Source: Vibrio toranzoniae
GTDB lineage: Bacteria; Pseudomonadota; Gammaproteobacteria; Enterobacterales; Vibrionaceae
Length of the DNA stretch: 64,000 bases
Assembly (NCBI RefSeq): GCF_024347655.1
Contig: NZ_AP025515.1
Coordinates: forward strand, 1,364,001 to 1,428,000
Direction of reading: 5' to 3'
Positions 53,327-62,812 of this stretch are shown here, one piece after another (position 1 is the first letter of the stretch; each line of letters opens with the position of its first letter). The notes under the pieces were generated by a model. It saw only the letters and a list, made by a program, of their open reading frames with translations, was not told the origin of the DNA and did not search any database. The position numbers and the translations under genes are program-made.

Positions 53327-53683
53327 ATGCAATTTCGAGTTATTTTAATGTTGTGCCTAGCTATGATGGGGTGTACATCCAATCAAGAGTTGGCACTCGA
53401 CCCAACAAGTATCACGTTGTTTTATGGCGATACCTCCATCTCCGCAGGTGTGTTAGAAGACAAAACATTTAATTCAGTACTTGCTGATAGGGTTGAAAGT
53501 GTGACTTTTTCGGGTTCAATACGAAAGCAAGACTCTGGCTACTTGGTCGATATGCTCGTGATTCGAGAAACGAAACAACCACGTTCAACTCGACAATTGA
53601 ACACCTCGCTTATTATGAAACCGAGAGAGCTAGTGGATGTGGGCGGTGTGAACAACGATGTGTTTAGAGTAATCCTCGAGTAA
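53327..53683 (+). CDS. Small lipoprotein of unknown function
   Basis: The 118-residue protein begins with a lipoprotein signal peptide ending in the lipobox LAMMGC, so Cys16 should be lipidated. The mature part has a beta-rich pattern (DPTSITLFYGDTSISAGV; RVESVTFSGSIRKQDSG; LVDMLVIRETKQ) and no cysteine besides Cys16. No known family is recognised. The residue after Cys is Thr, so outer-membrane sorting is expected. It may be cotranscribed with the following small membrane protein, 95 bp away. Confidence 0.65.
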   Translation: MQFRVILMLCLAMMGCTSNQELALDPTSITLFYGDTSISAGVLEDKTFNSVLADRVESVTFSGSIRKQDSGYLVDMLVIRETKQPRSTRQLNTSLIMKPRELVDVGGVNNDVFRVILE

Positions 53684-53778
53684 CAAAACTAACGTGTTCA
53701 ATTAATTTGAATTTTTTGCTTTACCTCAACCTAACTTCAAGTCTTAAGCTTCTCTTACTCATTGAAAAGGAGCTTATT

Positions 53779-53928
53779 ATGCAAAACAACTACGTAAAAG
53801 AACTTGCCGTCAAAACTTATCAAGAAGAGCTTCAGAAAGAGTACGTTAAATCTAAAGCTCGACCATTTCATGCCCCTAGCTTTATAGGCGGGGTACTGTT
53901 GTCAGTCGTGTTAGTTGGCTTGTTTTAA
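53779..53928 (+). CDS. 49-residue small membrane protein
   Basis: ATG 53779 is preceded by AAAAGGAG at ideal spacing, which makes this start convincing; a longer frame upstream is unlikely. The product has a polar, charged N-terminal half (QNNYVKELAVKTYQEELQKE) and a C-terminal helix (FIGGVLLSVVLVGLF), an inside-out layout common in bacterial small membrane proteins. I do not recognise it. It sits between a lipoprotein and an acetyltransferase gene. Confidence 0.6.
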   Translation: MQNNYVKELAVKTYQEELQKEYVKSKARPFHAPSFIGGVLLSVVLVGLF

Positions 53929-54060
53929 TTTGATCCATTACCAACTTTCAACATCTCTATTTGATGCACTTTAATGCCTAGTGCACAATCGCTTAGCTAA
54001 TGTCGAGAGGAAGTATGGCAAGTCTTGGTGTTTTAGGTAGGCGTGATATGGGGATTAATC

Positions 54061-54579
54061 ATGGATATATTTTTACACTTACTTCACCCAAGCGATGTCA
54101 GTGCTTTATTGGAGTTCGAAGTCGAAAATAGAGAGTGGTTTGAGCAATTTGTTCTAGCTCGGGAAGACCGTTTCTATTCTAATGCGGGTGTTACTGAGCA
54201 AGTCGCAAGCTTTCTCACAGAGTATGACAATGGTGAGATGATTCCTATGTTGATCAAAGATGCTAATGGCACTATTTGTGGGAGAATCAACGTTCGTGAT
54301 ATCGACCCCAACGGTGAAAGTGGAGAGTTAGGCTATCGAGTTGGTCACTCTTATGCTTCTAAAGGTATAGCTTCTAGCGCGGTGAGGAAATTGCTTATCT
54401 ACTTGGCTGAGTACTCAACACTTAAATTTGTTGATGCCTATGCGTTAGTGGGTAATGTCGGCTCAAATAAAATATTATCCAAGGCCGGTTTTGACTTAGT
54501 TGAGAACATAAATAATTACGCTGTATTCAAAGGGCAAAATCACGATGCTCATTATTACCGGAAAGTAATTCCTAATTAG
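54061..54579 (+). CDS. GNAT acetyltransferase, RimJ/RimL-like
   Basis: Start chosen at ATG 54061, with GGGGA upstream; a GTG six codons earlier is weaker. The 172-residue protein shows the RimJ/RimL pattern: FEVENREWFEQFV, GRINVRDIDPNGESGELGYR, the acetyl-CoA loop VGHSYASKGIASSAVRKLL, and VDAYALVGNVGSNKILSKAGF. It would acetylate an N-terminus or small amine. The A/T-rich composition of codons is slightly unlike its neighbours, suggesting possible gain. It is followed by a hairpin at 54772. Confidence 0.83.
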   Translation: MDIFLHLLHPSDVSALLEFEVENREWFEQFVLAREDRFYSNAGVTEQVASFLTEYDNGEMIPMLIKDANGTICGRINVRDIDPNGESGELGYRVGHSYASKGIASSAVRKLLIYLAEYSTLKFVDAYALVGNVGSNKILSKAGFDLVENINNYAVFKGQNHDAHYYRKVIPN

Positions 54580-54771
54580 ATGTTTACTGACCCCCTTAGA
54601 AACTGATGGTGCTTTTCAGCCAGCTTCGAGCTTTATGTTTTACTGTTGAGTTTTGTTATGTTCAATGACGCTAATTGCAATCGCGAATAACAGGATGTCA
54701 TTCACTAGTAAGAAGTTAGACCATCCTGCGTTTCACAAGTATTAATCAATTAAACAGCGACCAAATAAAAC

Positions 54772-54806
54772 AAAGCCACTCAGGTGAAATACTTGAGTGG
54801 CTTTTT
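54772..54806. terminator. Bidirectional terminator between the acetyltransferase and BCCT genes
   Basis: AAAGCCACTCA and TGAGTGGCTTT form a perfect 11-bp stem with an 11-nt loop, followed on the plus strand by TTTCG. On the minus strand it lies ~38 bp after the BCCT stop. Confidence 0.85.
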
Positions 54807-54843
54807 CGTTTACACGCTACCCGAAACTAAATCGGGCTAGGTA

Positions 54844-56430
54844 TTAAGCGATGCCTTGATCTCTTGCCATCTGTTTCGCGATCTTCGGTGCGTGCCATAA
54901 ACACGGTAACAAGATGAACGATACAGGAACGGCTGTGATCACAATGAACGACTGTAGAGCCGAGATGCCACCTGCACCCATTGAGATAAGCGCAATAGCT
55001 ACAGCACCCATGATGATACCCCAGAAGGTACGTACCGCTGCGTTCGGTTCCGTTGTGCCTGTCATTACCACACTGATGGTGTAAGTCATTGAATCACCCG
55101 TTGTTACGATAAACGTGGTGGTCAGGACCAAAAACAGAATCGAAATCAAAGTAGGGAACGGCAGTTGTCCTGTGATTGCGAGTAGAACCGCAGGAAGGTT
55201 GAAGCCTTCGAACGCGCTAGAAATCACACCTGGGTTCTCTAGTTCAAAAGCTAAACCACTACCACCAACGATGCTGAACCAGAAACATGTAACAAGCGGT
55301 GCAACGATGCTTATAGAAACGATCATTTGGCGGATAGTACGGCCACGTGAAATACGAGCGATGAAGATCGCCATCATAGGGCCATAACCCAAGAACCAAC
55401 CCCAGAAGAAAACTGTCCAGCCACCGAGCCAAGCAGTATCTTGACGGTAAAGTGCCATTGGGATGAAGTTATCAACCGTCGCACCAAGGCCCTGAAGGTA
55501 GCCATCAATGATGAAGCTAGTAGGGCCAACCACAAGAATGTAGCCGATCAGGCAAACCGATAGAATGATGTTGTAACGGCTAACCAGTTGGATGCCTTTG
55601 TTCACGCCGCTTAATGCAGAAAGCGTGTACATTGAGATTGCGAATAGGACAACCACGCTTTGAGTGGCAAAGCTGTCTGAAATACCAAACAGTTCGCTCA
55701 GTGCGTAGCTGATCTGTAGGCCAAGGAAGCCGATTGGACCGATAGTACCGGCAGCGACTGCCACAATGCTACATGCATCCACAACATTGCCAATCCAGCT
55801 GTTGATAGCTTTGTCGCCAAGTACAGGGTACAGAAGAGTACGAGGTTTTAGCGGTAAACCTTTTTCGTAGTGCAGGTACATAAGTACAATAGAAGACAGA
55901 CCACCTAAGATAGCCCATGCAAGAAAACCCCAGTGCATAAACGATTGCGATAACGCGTTTAATGCCATCGCCTGAGGATCAGCGGTGCCATATAGTGGTG
56001 GGGCGGAAACGAAGTGCGCAATAGGTTCTGCAGCGGCCCAGAATACGCCACCGCCAGCGAGCAGCGTACATAGGACGATAGACATCCATTTGAAGGTTGT
56101 CATTTCAGGTAGGGCAAGCGTTCCTAAACGAACATGGCCTGTACGTCCTAGTGCAAGCACTAAGCCGATAATGAAATTGAGAAGTAGAAGGACTTGCCAG
56201 AAAGCACCGAACCACTCTGTAGAGTAGCTAAAGCCGGTGTTAACAAGTTCGGACAACACGGAGGTGTTGGTAAAGGCGAGGATGACAAAGAGGGTTAAAA
56301 AACTGCCACTAAGCCAAAAGACTGGGTTTCCGAGTTCCAGTTTCTCACCCAAAGATTGAGCTTTATTGAAATCGATAGAAGTAGATTCTGCGTTGATGTT
56401 TTCGTTGGCGACTTGCGTCAAGTTGGACAT
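54844..56430 (-). CDS. BCCT-family transporter (betaine/carnitine/choline type)
   Basis: The 528-residue protein has 12 helices and the BCCT fold. The family signature is FFWGWFLGYGPMMAIFIARI, and the substrate-region segment is GGVFWAAAEPIAHFVSAP. It lacks the long N- or C-terminal extension of osmosensing BetP. It would take up a quaternary ammonium compound or relative by sodium or proton symport, or exchange it. The substrate cannot be fixed from sequence; the AAAEP variant differs from glycine-betaine and choline signatures. A palindrome lies ~95 bp upstream of its ATG. Confidence 0.92.
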   Translation of the reverse strand: MSNLTQVANENINAESTSIDFNKAQSLGEKLELGNPVFWLSGSFLTLFVILAFTNTSVLSELVNTGFSYSTEWFGAFWQVLLLLNFIIGLVLALGRTGHVRLGTLALPEMTTFKWMSIVLCTLLAGGGVFWAAAEPIAHFVSAPPLYGTADPQAMALNALSQSFMHWGFLAWAILGGLSSIVLMYLHYEKGLPLKPRTLLYPVLGDKAINSWIGNVVDACSIVAVAAGTIGPIGFLGLQISYALSELFGISDSFATQSVVVLFAISMYTLSALSGVNKGIQLVSRYNIILSVCLIGYILVVGPTSFIIDGYLQGLGATVDNFIPMALYRQDTAWLGGWTVFFWGWFLGYGPMMAIFIARISRGRTIRQMIVSISIVAPLVTCFWFSIVGGSGLAFELENPGVISSAFEGFNLPAVLLAITGQLPFPTLISILFLVLTTTFIVTTGDSMTYTISVVMTGTTEPNAAVRTFWGIIMGAVAIALISMGAGGISALQSFIVITAVPVSFILLPCLWHAPKIAKQMARDQGIA

Positions 56431-56880
56431 TATTTCTTCGCTATATTTGGCTATTTAAAGCCTATGTATTTCTCCCACACTTACATAATAAATGTGAGGC
56501 TCGTCAAAAAAGCCGCCGATAATAACATATGTGTTATCAAAAAGTGGGCGAATTTTAAAAAGAACACAAAATCGTGTGCAAATTTCTACTTTTTGGTTAG
56601 TTTTGATGCGGTTTTTTCCTCGAGTTTGAATCACACTTCTGATTTTTGAGACATGATTTTTTAGCTTTCCGAAATAAATTAATATTAGTTATTGGTGCAA
56701 AATAAGTGTCGACTCATTGCATGCTTGTAGCAAATTAATGCGAGTCATTTTATAAATTGAGAATGTTTTAGGTGTTTAATTGTACGTTTTGCCTACAGTT
56801 GTTTTTTGAAGAGATTTAAGTGGTTGAGAAGTATCACTTGGATTAAACATTTTGAAACAAAGACTTAAGGGATAGCTCAC
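56431..56880. other. Divergent intergenic region between BCCT and chitinase genes
   Basis: The 450-bp gap holds both promoters. A 16-bp palindrome ATAACA-TATG-TGTTAT lies at 56522-56537, ~95 bp upstream of the BCCT start, as expected for an operator of a TetR- or GntR-type repressor. The plus-strand AAGGGA at 56868-56873 is the chitinase ribosome site. No small gene is seen. Confidence 0.4.
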
Positions 56881-59800
56881 ATGCACCTAAACCAAGGAAG
56901 AGTGGCCAAGAAGGTTTTTACACTCAGTACTCTCACCGCGTCCTGCTTAATGGCGTTCAACAGCTATGCAGCTGTTGATTGTTCAACCTTAGACACGTGG
57001 GACTCTGCCACTGTATATACCGGTGGTGATCAGGTTTCACATGACGGCAGTGCTTATACAGCAAATTACTGGAATCAGAATAACAACCCAAGCCAGTTTG
57101 AAGGCGACTATGCACAATGGAAGAAAGTCGATGTGTGTAACGGAGACGGAGGTGGCGGTACACCAAATGTAGCACCAACGGCTTCGTTAACAGCGCCAAT
57201 GGCATCAGATGTGATTGTTGAAGGCGACAACGTCGTATTAAGCGCAACAGCACTAGACACTGATGGCAGTGTTGCTTCCGTAGAATTCTTTGTTGATGGG
57301 TCTTCGGTCGCGGTGGTGACAGCGGCACCATTTGAAGCGGCTTGGGTTGCAACGTCTGGTAACCATCAGGTTTCAGTTGTCGCAACGGACAATGAAGCGC
57401 CGACAGTTTCAGTTGCACTTTCAGCGACATCTGTTGATGTTGGTGGTGTAGTCACACTGACAGCAACGGCAGCAGACAGCGATGGTACAGTTGATAAGGT
57501 TGATTTCTATGTAGCGGGTGCTCTTGTGGGTACAGCAGCGACAAGTCCATACACGCTAGATCACACAACCACTCAAGCAGGCTCTCTAGCGGTTTACGCG
57601 AAAGCGACAGACAACCAAGGTGCAACGACTGATTCAGCACTGGCTTCTTTGACTGTGAATGGGGCTCCAACAGTGAGCACTTGTCGTCCTGATGGTTTGT
57701 ACCAAACACAAGGTATCGATGTTCCCTACTGTACGATTTACGATGAAGATGGCCGTGAGAAGATGGGCGCAGATCACCCACGTCGGGTGATTGGTTACTT
57801 CACAAGCTGGCGTGCAGGAGACGACCCACAAGCCGCTTACTTAGTAAATGACATTCCTTGGGAACAACTCACACATATTAACTATGCTTTCGTGAGTATC
57901 GGTTCAGACGGCAAAGTCAATGTGGGTGATGTAAACGATCCAAATAACGCAGCGGTTGGTAAAGAATGGCCGGGCGTGGAAGTTGATCCTGAATTAGGCT
58001 TCAAAGGTCATTTTGGTGCTTTAGCGACAGCGAAGAAAAAACACGGTGTTAAAACACTAATTTCTATTGGTGGTTGGGCTGAAACCGGTGGTCACTTCGC
58101 GACTGACGGAAGCCGAGTGGCTGATGGTGGTTTCTATACCATGACCACCAATGCCGATGGTTCAATTAACCATCAAGGCATCGAAACATTCGCAACTTCA
58201 GCGGTTGAAATGCTTCGTAAATACCAGTTCGATGGTCTAGATATCGATTACGAATACCCAACCTCAATGGCGGGCGCAGGTAACCCGTACGACAAAGATT
58301 TCATGGAGCCACGTCGTCAGCATTTATGGGCTTCATACCAAGTGTTAATGGAAGTGCTACGTGAGAAGTTAGATGCGGCGTCTGCACAAGATGGTACACA
58401 TTACATGTTAACTATCGCGGCTCCTTCTTCGGGTTATTTATTGCGTGGCATGGAAACATTCGATGTGACCAAGTACCTCGATTACGTGAATATCATGTCT
58501 TACGATCTTCATGGTGCGTGGAACGATCATGTTGGTCATAACGCTGCCTTGTTTGATACAGGTAAAGATTCAGAGTTAGCACAGTGGAACGTTTACGACA
58601 CTGCCGCTTACGGCGGTATCGGTTATCTGAACACGGATTGGGCTTACCATTACTTCCGCGGTTCAATGCCAGCCGGTCGTATTAACATCGGTGTGCCTTA
58701 CTACACTCGTGGTTGGCAAGGTGTGACCGGTGGTGAGAATGGCCTTTGGGGCCGAGCTGCACTACCAAATCAATCTGAATGTGCGGCGGGTACAGGCGAA
58801 GGCGAGAAGAACAACTGTGGTCATGGCGCAATTGGTATCGACAACATGTGGCATGATACCGACCCGAAAGGCAACGAAATGGGCGCGGGTTCTAACCCAA
58901 TGTGGCACGCTAAGAACCTAGAGAAAGGTATTTGGGGTTCTTATGCGGATGCTTACAAGCTTGATCCTGTCAACGATCCATCTGATGTTCTAACGGGTAC
59001 TTACACGCGTAACTACGACAGCGTGGCGGTTGCACCTTGGCTGTGGAATGCAGAGAAGGGCGTATTCCTTTCTACAGAAGATAAGCAGTCTATCGATGTG
59101 AAAGCGGACTACGTTATCGATAAAGAAATCGGTGGCATTATGTTCTGGGAGCTAGCAGGGGATTATAACTGTTATGTACTCGATGCGAGTGGCAACCGAA
59201 CTTCAATCGATACCACTGAGCAAGCATGTAACAGCGGTAACGGTGAGTTCCACATGGGTAACACAATGACGAAAGCTATCTACGATAAGTTTAAGTCTGC
59301 AACCCCATATGGAAACAAAGTCGCGACGGGTGCTATCCCAACAGAAGCGCTAGATATCGCGGTTTCAGTTGGTGGCTTCAAAGTCGGTGACCAAAACTAC
59401 CCAATCAACCCTAAGATCACGTTCACGAACAATACGGGGCAAGCACTTCCGGGGGGCACCGAATTCCAATTCGATATCCCAGTATCAGCACCTGATAACG
59501 CGAAAGATCAATCGGGCGGTGGTTTGTCAGTGATTGCATCTGGTCATACTCGTGCGGATAACATTGGCGGACTAGACGGACCCATGCACCGCGTAGCGTT
59601 TACGTTACCCGCGTGGAAAGATCTTCCTGCTGGTGGTGTGTATGAGCTAGATATGGTGTATTACTTGCCAATTTCAGGTCCTGCGAACTATGCAGTGAGT
59701 GTGAATGGTGTCGACTATGCCTTTAGCTTTGAGCAACCAGATTTACCACTAGGTGATATCAGTTCTGGTGGCGGTAACCCTGGCGATGGTGGTACAAACC

Positions 59801-59985
59801 CTGGTACTTGTGACACTACAGGTTTAGCGATTTACCCTGATTTACCTCAAAAAGACTGGGCGGGTAACCCAAGCCATGCAAACACGGGTGACCAAGTTGT
59901 TTATAACAACGTAGTATACCAAGCGAACTGGTGGACAAGTGCCGAACCGGGTAGTGATGGTAGTTGGACGAAAGTATGTTCTTAA
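56881..59985 (+). CDS. Secreted GH18 chitinase with CBM5/12 modules at both ends
   Basis: The 1034-residue protein has a signal peptide (cut after NSYA, residue 30). A CBM5/12 module (~33-86; TWDSATVYTGGDQVSHDG, ANYWNQNN) follows, then two Ig-like domains (~98-262) and a GH18 catalytic domain (~300-770). It ends with a further beta domain (~790-950) and a second CBM5/12 (~977-1034; VVYNNVVYQANWWTS). The catalytic motif is FDGLDIDYEYP with proton donor Glu458; most family members have DWE, here DYE. It hydrolyses chitin outside the cell after Sec and then type II secretion (inferred). A strong terminator follows. Confidence 0.94.
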   Translation: MHLNQGRVAKKVFTLSTLTASCLMAFNSYAAVDCSTLDTWDSATVYTGGDQVSHDGSAYTANYWNQNNNPSQFEGDYAQWKKVDVCNGDGGGGTPNVAPTASLTAPMASDVIVEGDNVVLSATALDTDGSVASVEFFVDGSSVAVVTAAPFEAAWVATSGNHQVSVVATDNEAPTVSVALSATSVDVGGVVTLTATAADSDGTVDKVDFYVAGALVGTAATSPYTLDHTTTQAGSLAVYAKATDNQGATTDSALASLTVNGAPTVSTCRPDGLYQTQGIDVPYCTIYDEDGREKMGADHPRRVIGYFTSWRAGDDPQAAYLVNDIPWEQLTHINYAFVSIGSDGKVNVGDVNDPNNAAVGKEWPGVEVDPELGFKGHFGALATAKKKHGVKTLISIGGWAETGGHFATDGSRVADGGFYTMTTNADGSINHQGIETFATSAVEMLRKYQFDGLDIDYEYPTSMAGAGNPYDKDFMEPRRQHLWASYQVLMEVLREKLDAASAQDGTHYMLTIAAPSSGYLLRGMETFDVTKYLDYVNIMSYDLHGAWNDHVGHNAALFDTGKDSELAQWNVYDTAAYGGIGYLNTDWAYHYFRGSMPAGRINIGVPYYTRGWQGVTGGENGLWGRAALPNQSECAAGTGEGEKNNCGHGAIGIDNMWHDTDPKGNEMGAGSNPMWHAKNLEKGIWGSYADAYKLDPVNDPSDVLTGTYTRNYDSVAVAPWLWNAEKGVFLSTEDKQSIDVKADYVIDKEIGGIMFWELAGDYNCYVLDASGNRTSIDTTEQACNSGNGEFHMGNTMTKAIYDKFKSATPYGNKVATGAIPTEALDIAVSVGGFKVGDQNYPINPKITFTNNTGQALPGGTEFQFDIPVSAPDNAKDQSGGGLSVIASGHTRADNIGGLDGPMHRVAFTLPAWKDLPAGGVYELDMVYYLPISGPANYAVSVNGVDYAFSFEQPDLPLGDISSGGGNPGDGGTNPGTCDTTGLAIYPDLPQKDWAGNPSHANTGDQVVYNNVVYQANWWTSAEPGSDGSWTKVCS

Positions 59986-60066
59986 CCATGCCTAATACGT
60001 CAACAATGTAGTGCGCGAATATTCGAGTGGAATAGTAATTAGGTAAATTCACAACGATGTGTACTA

Positions 60067-60102
60067 AAAAGCCCAAATAGTTTGCTCTATTTGGGCTTTT
60101 TC
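60067..60102. terminator. Bidirectional terminator after the chitinase
   Basis: AAAAGCCCAAATAG and CTATTTGGGCTTTT form a perfect 14-bp stem with a TTTGCT loop. T- and A-runs flank it, so it serves the chitinase and the convergent small gene. Confidence 0.92.
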
Positions 60103-60130
60103 AGAATTATTTGAAGTGCTAGTCGCTAAT

Positions 60131-60385
60131 TTAAGCTTTTGCTTCTTTCATCGCTTCCGTTTTTTTTTCCTTTTGCATTTTTGCAAGGAAGTAGATATTT
60201 ACGCAAGCGATAAAGCCATTAGTTGCAACAACCGGCCATGCGTCAATCATAACACCGTATGCTGTGAAGAGAGCACAGCCAATAAAGTTAAGAACACGCA
60301 GACGAACGATATCTTTCATTGTTAATGAAATTGCGACCATGATAGACGCCGCGTAACCTAAAATCTCAACCATATTGAATTCCAT
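60131..60385 (-). CDS. YgjV-like small inner-membrane protein
   Basis: The 84-residue protein has three hydrophobic segments (VEILGYAASIMVAISLT, VLNFIGCALFTAYGVMI and VVATNGFIACVNIYFLA) and a Lys/Glu-rich cytoplasmic tail (KMQKEKKTEAMKE). This matches a short member of the YgjV inner-membrane family. GAGGG lies 7 bp before the ATG, supporting the start. Function is unknown. It ends at the shared terminator. Confidence 0.75.
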   Translation of the reverse strand: MEFNMVEILGYAASIMVAISLTMKDIVRLRVLNFIGCALFTAYGVMIDAWPVVATNGFIACVNIYFLAKMQKEKKTEAMKEAKA

Positions 60386-60653
60386 TGTTTGACCCTCTTA
60401 AATTTGCCGATACTTTGTCGGTACCAATTCTTCTCTTCATGAGATGATTGAGGAAGCTCCGTGCCTCGAATGGTCTGGTTATGTTTAACTGGATAAACTA
60501 TACCAACTCTATTTTTGTGATAAAACCCCCAAAACAAGCAGAAGTGAAGGTTAGCGATTACGCAAACGTTTAATGACTCTTTTGTTAATATAATTACTGT
60601 TTATGTTGGAGGTTAAGTTAATAATTATTCTTATATAGATCAGGAAACCACTA

Positions 60654-61244
60654 ATGAATAAACAATCCATATATACAATAGAAGACATAAAGAAAGCTGC
60701 ACTAGTGGTTTTGATAGCGGCTGGACTGGCAGCTTGTATAACACAAGAAGTACCTACAACCCACAACTATGGTGTGGTGACCAGCGGTGACTTTGATTTT
60801 ATGAAACATGATGTCGTCACATACTCATGGCATCCTGAATCAGAGCAGATGTATCTTTCTCAAAAGTACGATAAGACAGTAGTCACTGACTTGGTGCGTG
60901 ACGCAATTAAAGATCAACTCTCTATGAAAGGTTATCAGCTTAAGCAAAATGGTGCCGTTAGTGATGTCGTCGTCGGGTTTGGGTTGGCCGAAGAATCAGA
61001 GCTAAATGATGAATCGATCTTTGATGCGATTAAGTTATCTACAGGCGTTCCATTTTATAATGATGAAGGAAAGTTAGCCGAGAAAGGGTCGTTGTATATT
61101 GCCTTTTTCGTCCCTAACTCTGAAATCGTGCAATGGCAAGCATTAGCACAGTCTGGTATTCAGAATGATATTGAGCCCAGCGAAAGTAAGCAGCGTATAA
61201 CGGGCTTTATAGAGATGCTATTTAGACGCATGCCTACGCGCTAG
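60654..61244 (+). CDS. DUF4136-type lipoprotein
   Basis: The 196-residue protein has a long N-terminus (~residues 1-28) with the lipobox LAAC, so the lipidated Cys is near residue 28. The mature domain (DFMKHDVVTYSWHPES, VRDAIKDQLSMKGYQLKQNG, SDVVVGFGLAEESELND) matches the DUF4136 fold. It ends with a helix (ITGFIEMLFRRMPTR). The outer membrane is the likely location. Role unknown. Lipidation depends on the unusual charged N-terminus; an internal start nearer the helix is possible but no better ribosome site is seen. Confidence 0.8.
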   Translation: MNKQSIYTIEDIKKAALVVLIAAGLAACITQEVPTTHNYGVVTSGDFDFMKHDVVTYSWHPESEQMYLSQKYDKTVVTDLVRDAIKDQLSMKGYQLKQNGAVSDVVVGFGLAEESELNDESIFDAIKLSTGVPFYNDEGKLAEKGSLYIAFFVPNSEIVQWQALAQSGIQNDIEPSESKQRITGFIEMLFRRMPTR

Positions 61245-61409
61245 ATGGATTCATTGGGTCAATATTACTTGTTGAATAAATGGACAGATCGCAGATTATA
61301 CTTTTTTATTTGTAACTAAAGGTACATTTGCGTAAAGCAACGTAAAGTTCGCGCTTCTTTTACTAGCATTTGTCTATACTGGACAAAACGTTAACTTAGG
61401 TTTGATCCA

Positions 61410-62597
61410 ATGAAACTGTTCTCCAAATACTCTCTCTCTTTATTAAGTATATTCATTGTAAGTAACGCAACAGTGGTAAGTAATGTAGCTGTAGCGGCAC
61501 CTTCTATAGTACCAAGCCCACCTAATCTAGGATCCAAAGGGTATGTATTAATCGATTTTAATTCTGGTGATGTGCTAGTAGAAAAAAATGCACACACTAA
61601 ATTAAACCCAGCAAGTTTGACTAAGCTGATGACCAGCTATGTGGCTGGGCAAGAAATGAAACGAGGTAACATTTCTGCTGACGACCAGGTGCGAATCAGC
61701 GAAAACGCGTGGGCAAAGAACTTTCCTGACTCGTCAAAAATGTTCATTGAAGTGAACACAGACGTAGCAATGATGGATCTCTACCGTGGATTGATTGTGC
61801 AATCAGGCAACGATGCGAGTGTTGCGATTGCAGAGCACGTGGCGGGATCACAAGGTGCTTTTGTGGATCTTATGAACTCTTGGGCAGTGTCTCTAAAATT
61901 AGAAAACACACATTTTTCAAACGCACATGGTTTAGATGCTGACGATCTATATTCGACCCCTTATGATATTGCGTTATTAGGCCGTGCAATTATTCGTGAT
62001 TTACCGGATGTGTATGACTTATACAGTGAGCGTTCGTTCAGTTACAACGGCATTACACAACATAACCGAAATGGTTTACTTCGCGATAGAAGTTTGACAG
62101 TTGATGGTATGAAAACAGGCTATACATCTGGCGCGGGTTACAGCTTAGCCAGTTCTGCAACACAAGGTGAGATGAGACTGATCGCGGTTGTCATGGGGGC
62201 GTCTAGCGTTAAGAGCCGTGAGTCAGATAGTAAGCAACTGTTGAGCTATGGTTTCCGATTCTTCGATACACTCCACCCCCACCAAAGTGGTGAACAAGTT
62301 GCTGAAGAAAAAGTGTGGTTTGGCGCTCAAGACAAATTGAAGCTCGGTGTTGCAAAAGATACATTTATTACGCTTTCGAAGTCTGACAGTAAAAAGCTGA
62401 CTGCGTCTATTGAACTTGATTCTGAGATAAAGGCACCGATTGCGGAAGGTCAAACCTTAGGTTTGGTTCATTACATGGTAGATGGTGAAGATGTTCAAAC
62501 TCAGCCATTGATCGCGCTTGAAGCCGTTGAGCAGGGCAGCTTTTTAAAACGTTTGATGGACTATGTTAAATTGTTCTTCGCGAGCTTGTTTAAATAG
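61410..62597 (+). CDS. dacA: D-alanyl-D-alanine carboxypeptidase (PBP5/6 type)
   Basis: The 395-residue protein has a signal peptide (~1-30) and a full set of class A low-molecular-mass PBP motifs: S69-x-x-K72 (PASLTKLM), S132-G-N (VQSGND) and K235-T-G (DGMKTGYT). A beta-sandwich C-terminal domain (~285-370) and an amphipathic membrane anchor (FLKRLMDYVKLFFASLF) follow, as in PBP5 and PBP6. It trims the terminal D-Ala of peptidoglycan pentapeptides on the periplasmic side of the inner membrane. No rlpA or mrdB neighbour is present, so it may be a second dacA-like paralog of the genome. Confidence 0.93.
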   Translation: MKLFSKYSLSLLSIFIVSNATVVSNVAVAAPSIVPSPPNLGSKGYVLIDFNSGDVLVEKNAHTKLNPASLTKLMTSYVAGQEMKRGNISADDQVRISENAWAKNFPDSSKMFIEVNTDVAMMDLYRGLIVQSGNDASVAIAEHVAGSQGAFVDLMNSWAVSLKLENTHFSNAHGLDADDLYSTPYDIALLGRAIIRDLPDVYDLYSERSFSYNGITQHNRNGLLRDRSLTVDGMKTGYTSGAGYSLASSATQGEMRLIAVVMGASSVKSRESDSKQLLSYGFRFFDTLHPHQSGEQVAEEKVWFGAQDKLKLGVAKDTFITLSKSDSKKLTASIELDSEIKAPIAEGQTLGLVHYMVDGEDVQTQPLIALEAVEQGSFLKRLMDYVKLFFASLFK

Positions 62598-62680
62598 TAT
62601 ACGCAGGTGTGATGCTGTAGGCCTTGTTGCGTGAGTTGTTACGTTTGCAATAGTAATCAGCGGCAATAAAAAACAGCAAT

Positions 62681-62722
62681 ACAATAGGCGTTGTGATTCA
62701 TCACAACGCCTATTGTTATTTT
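62681..62722 (+). terminator. Terminator after the DD-carboxypeptidase gene
   Basis: ACAATAGGCGTTGTGA and TCACAACGCCTATTGT form a perfect 16-bp stem with a TTCA loop, followed by TATTTTT. It is 84 bp past the stop. Confidence 0.93.
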
Positions 62723-62812
62723 TACACACCTAAAATATGTCGTCTGCTTTCTTTATTAGCCGTAGCGGACGGTTTCTATTACTATACGCAAAATTTAGCA
62801 GTGTAGTCACTT

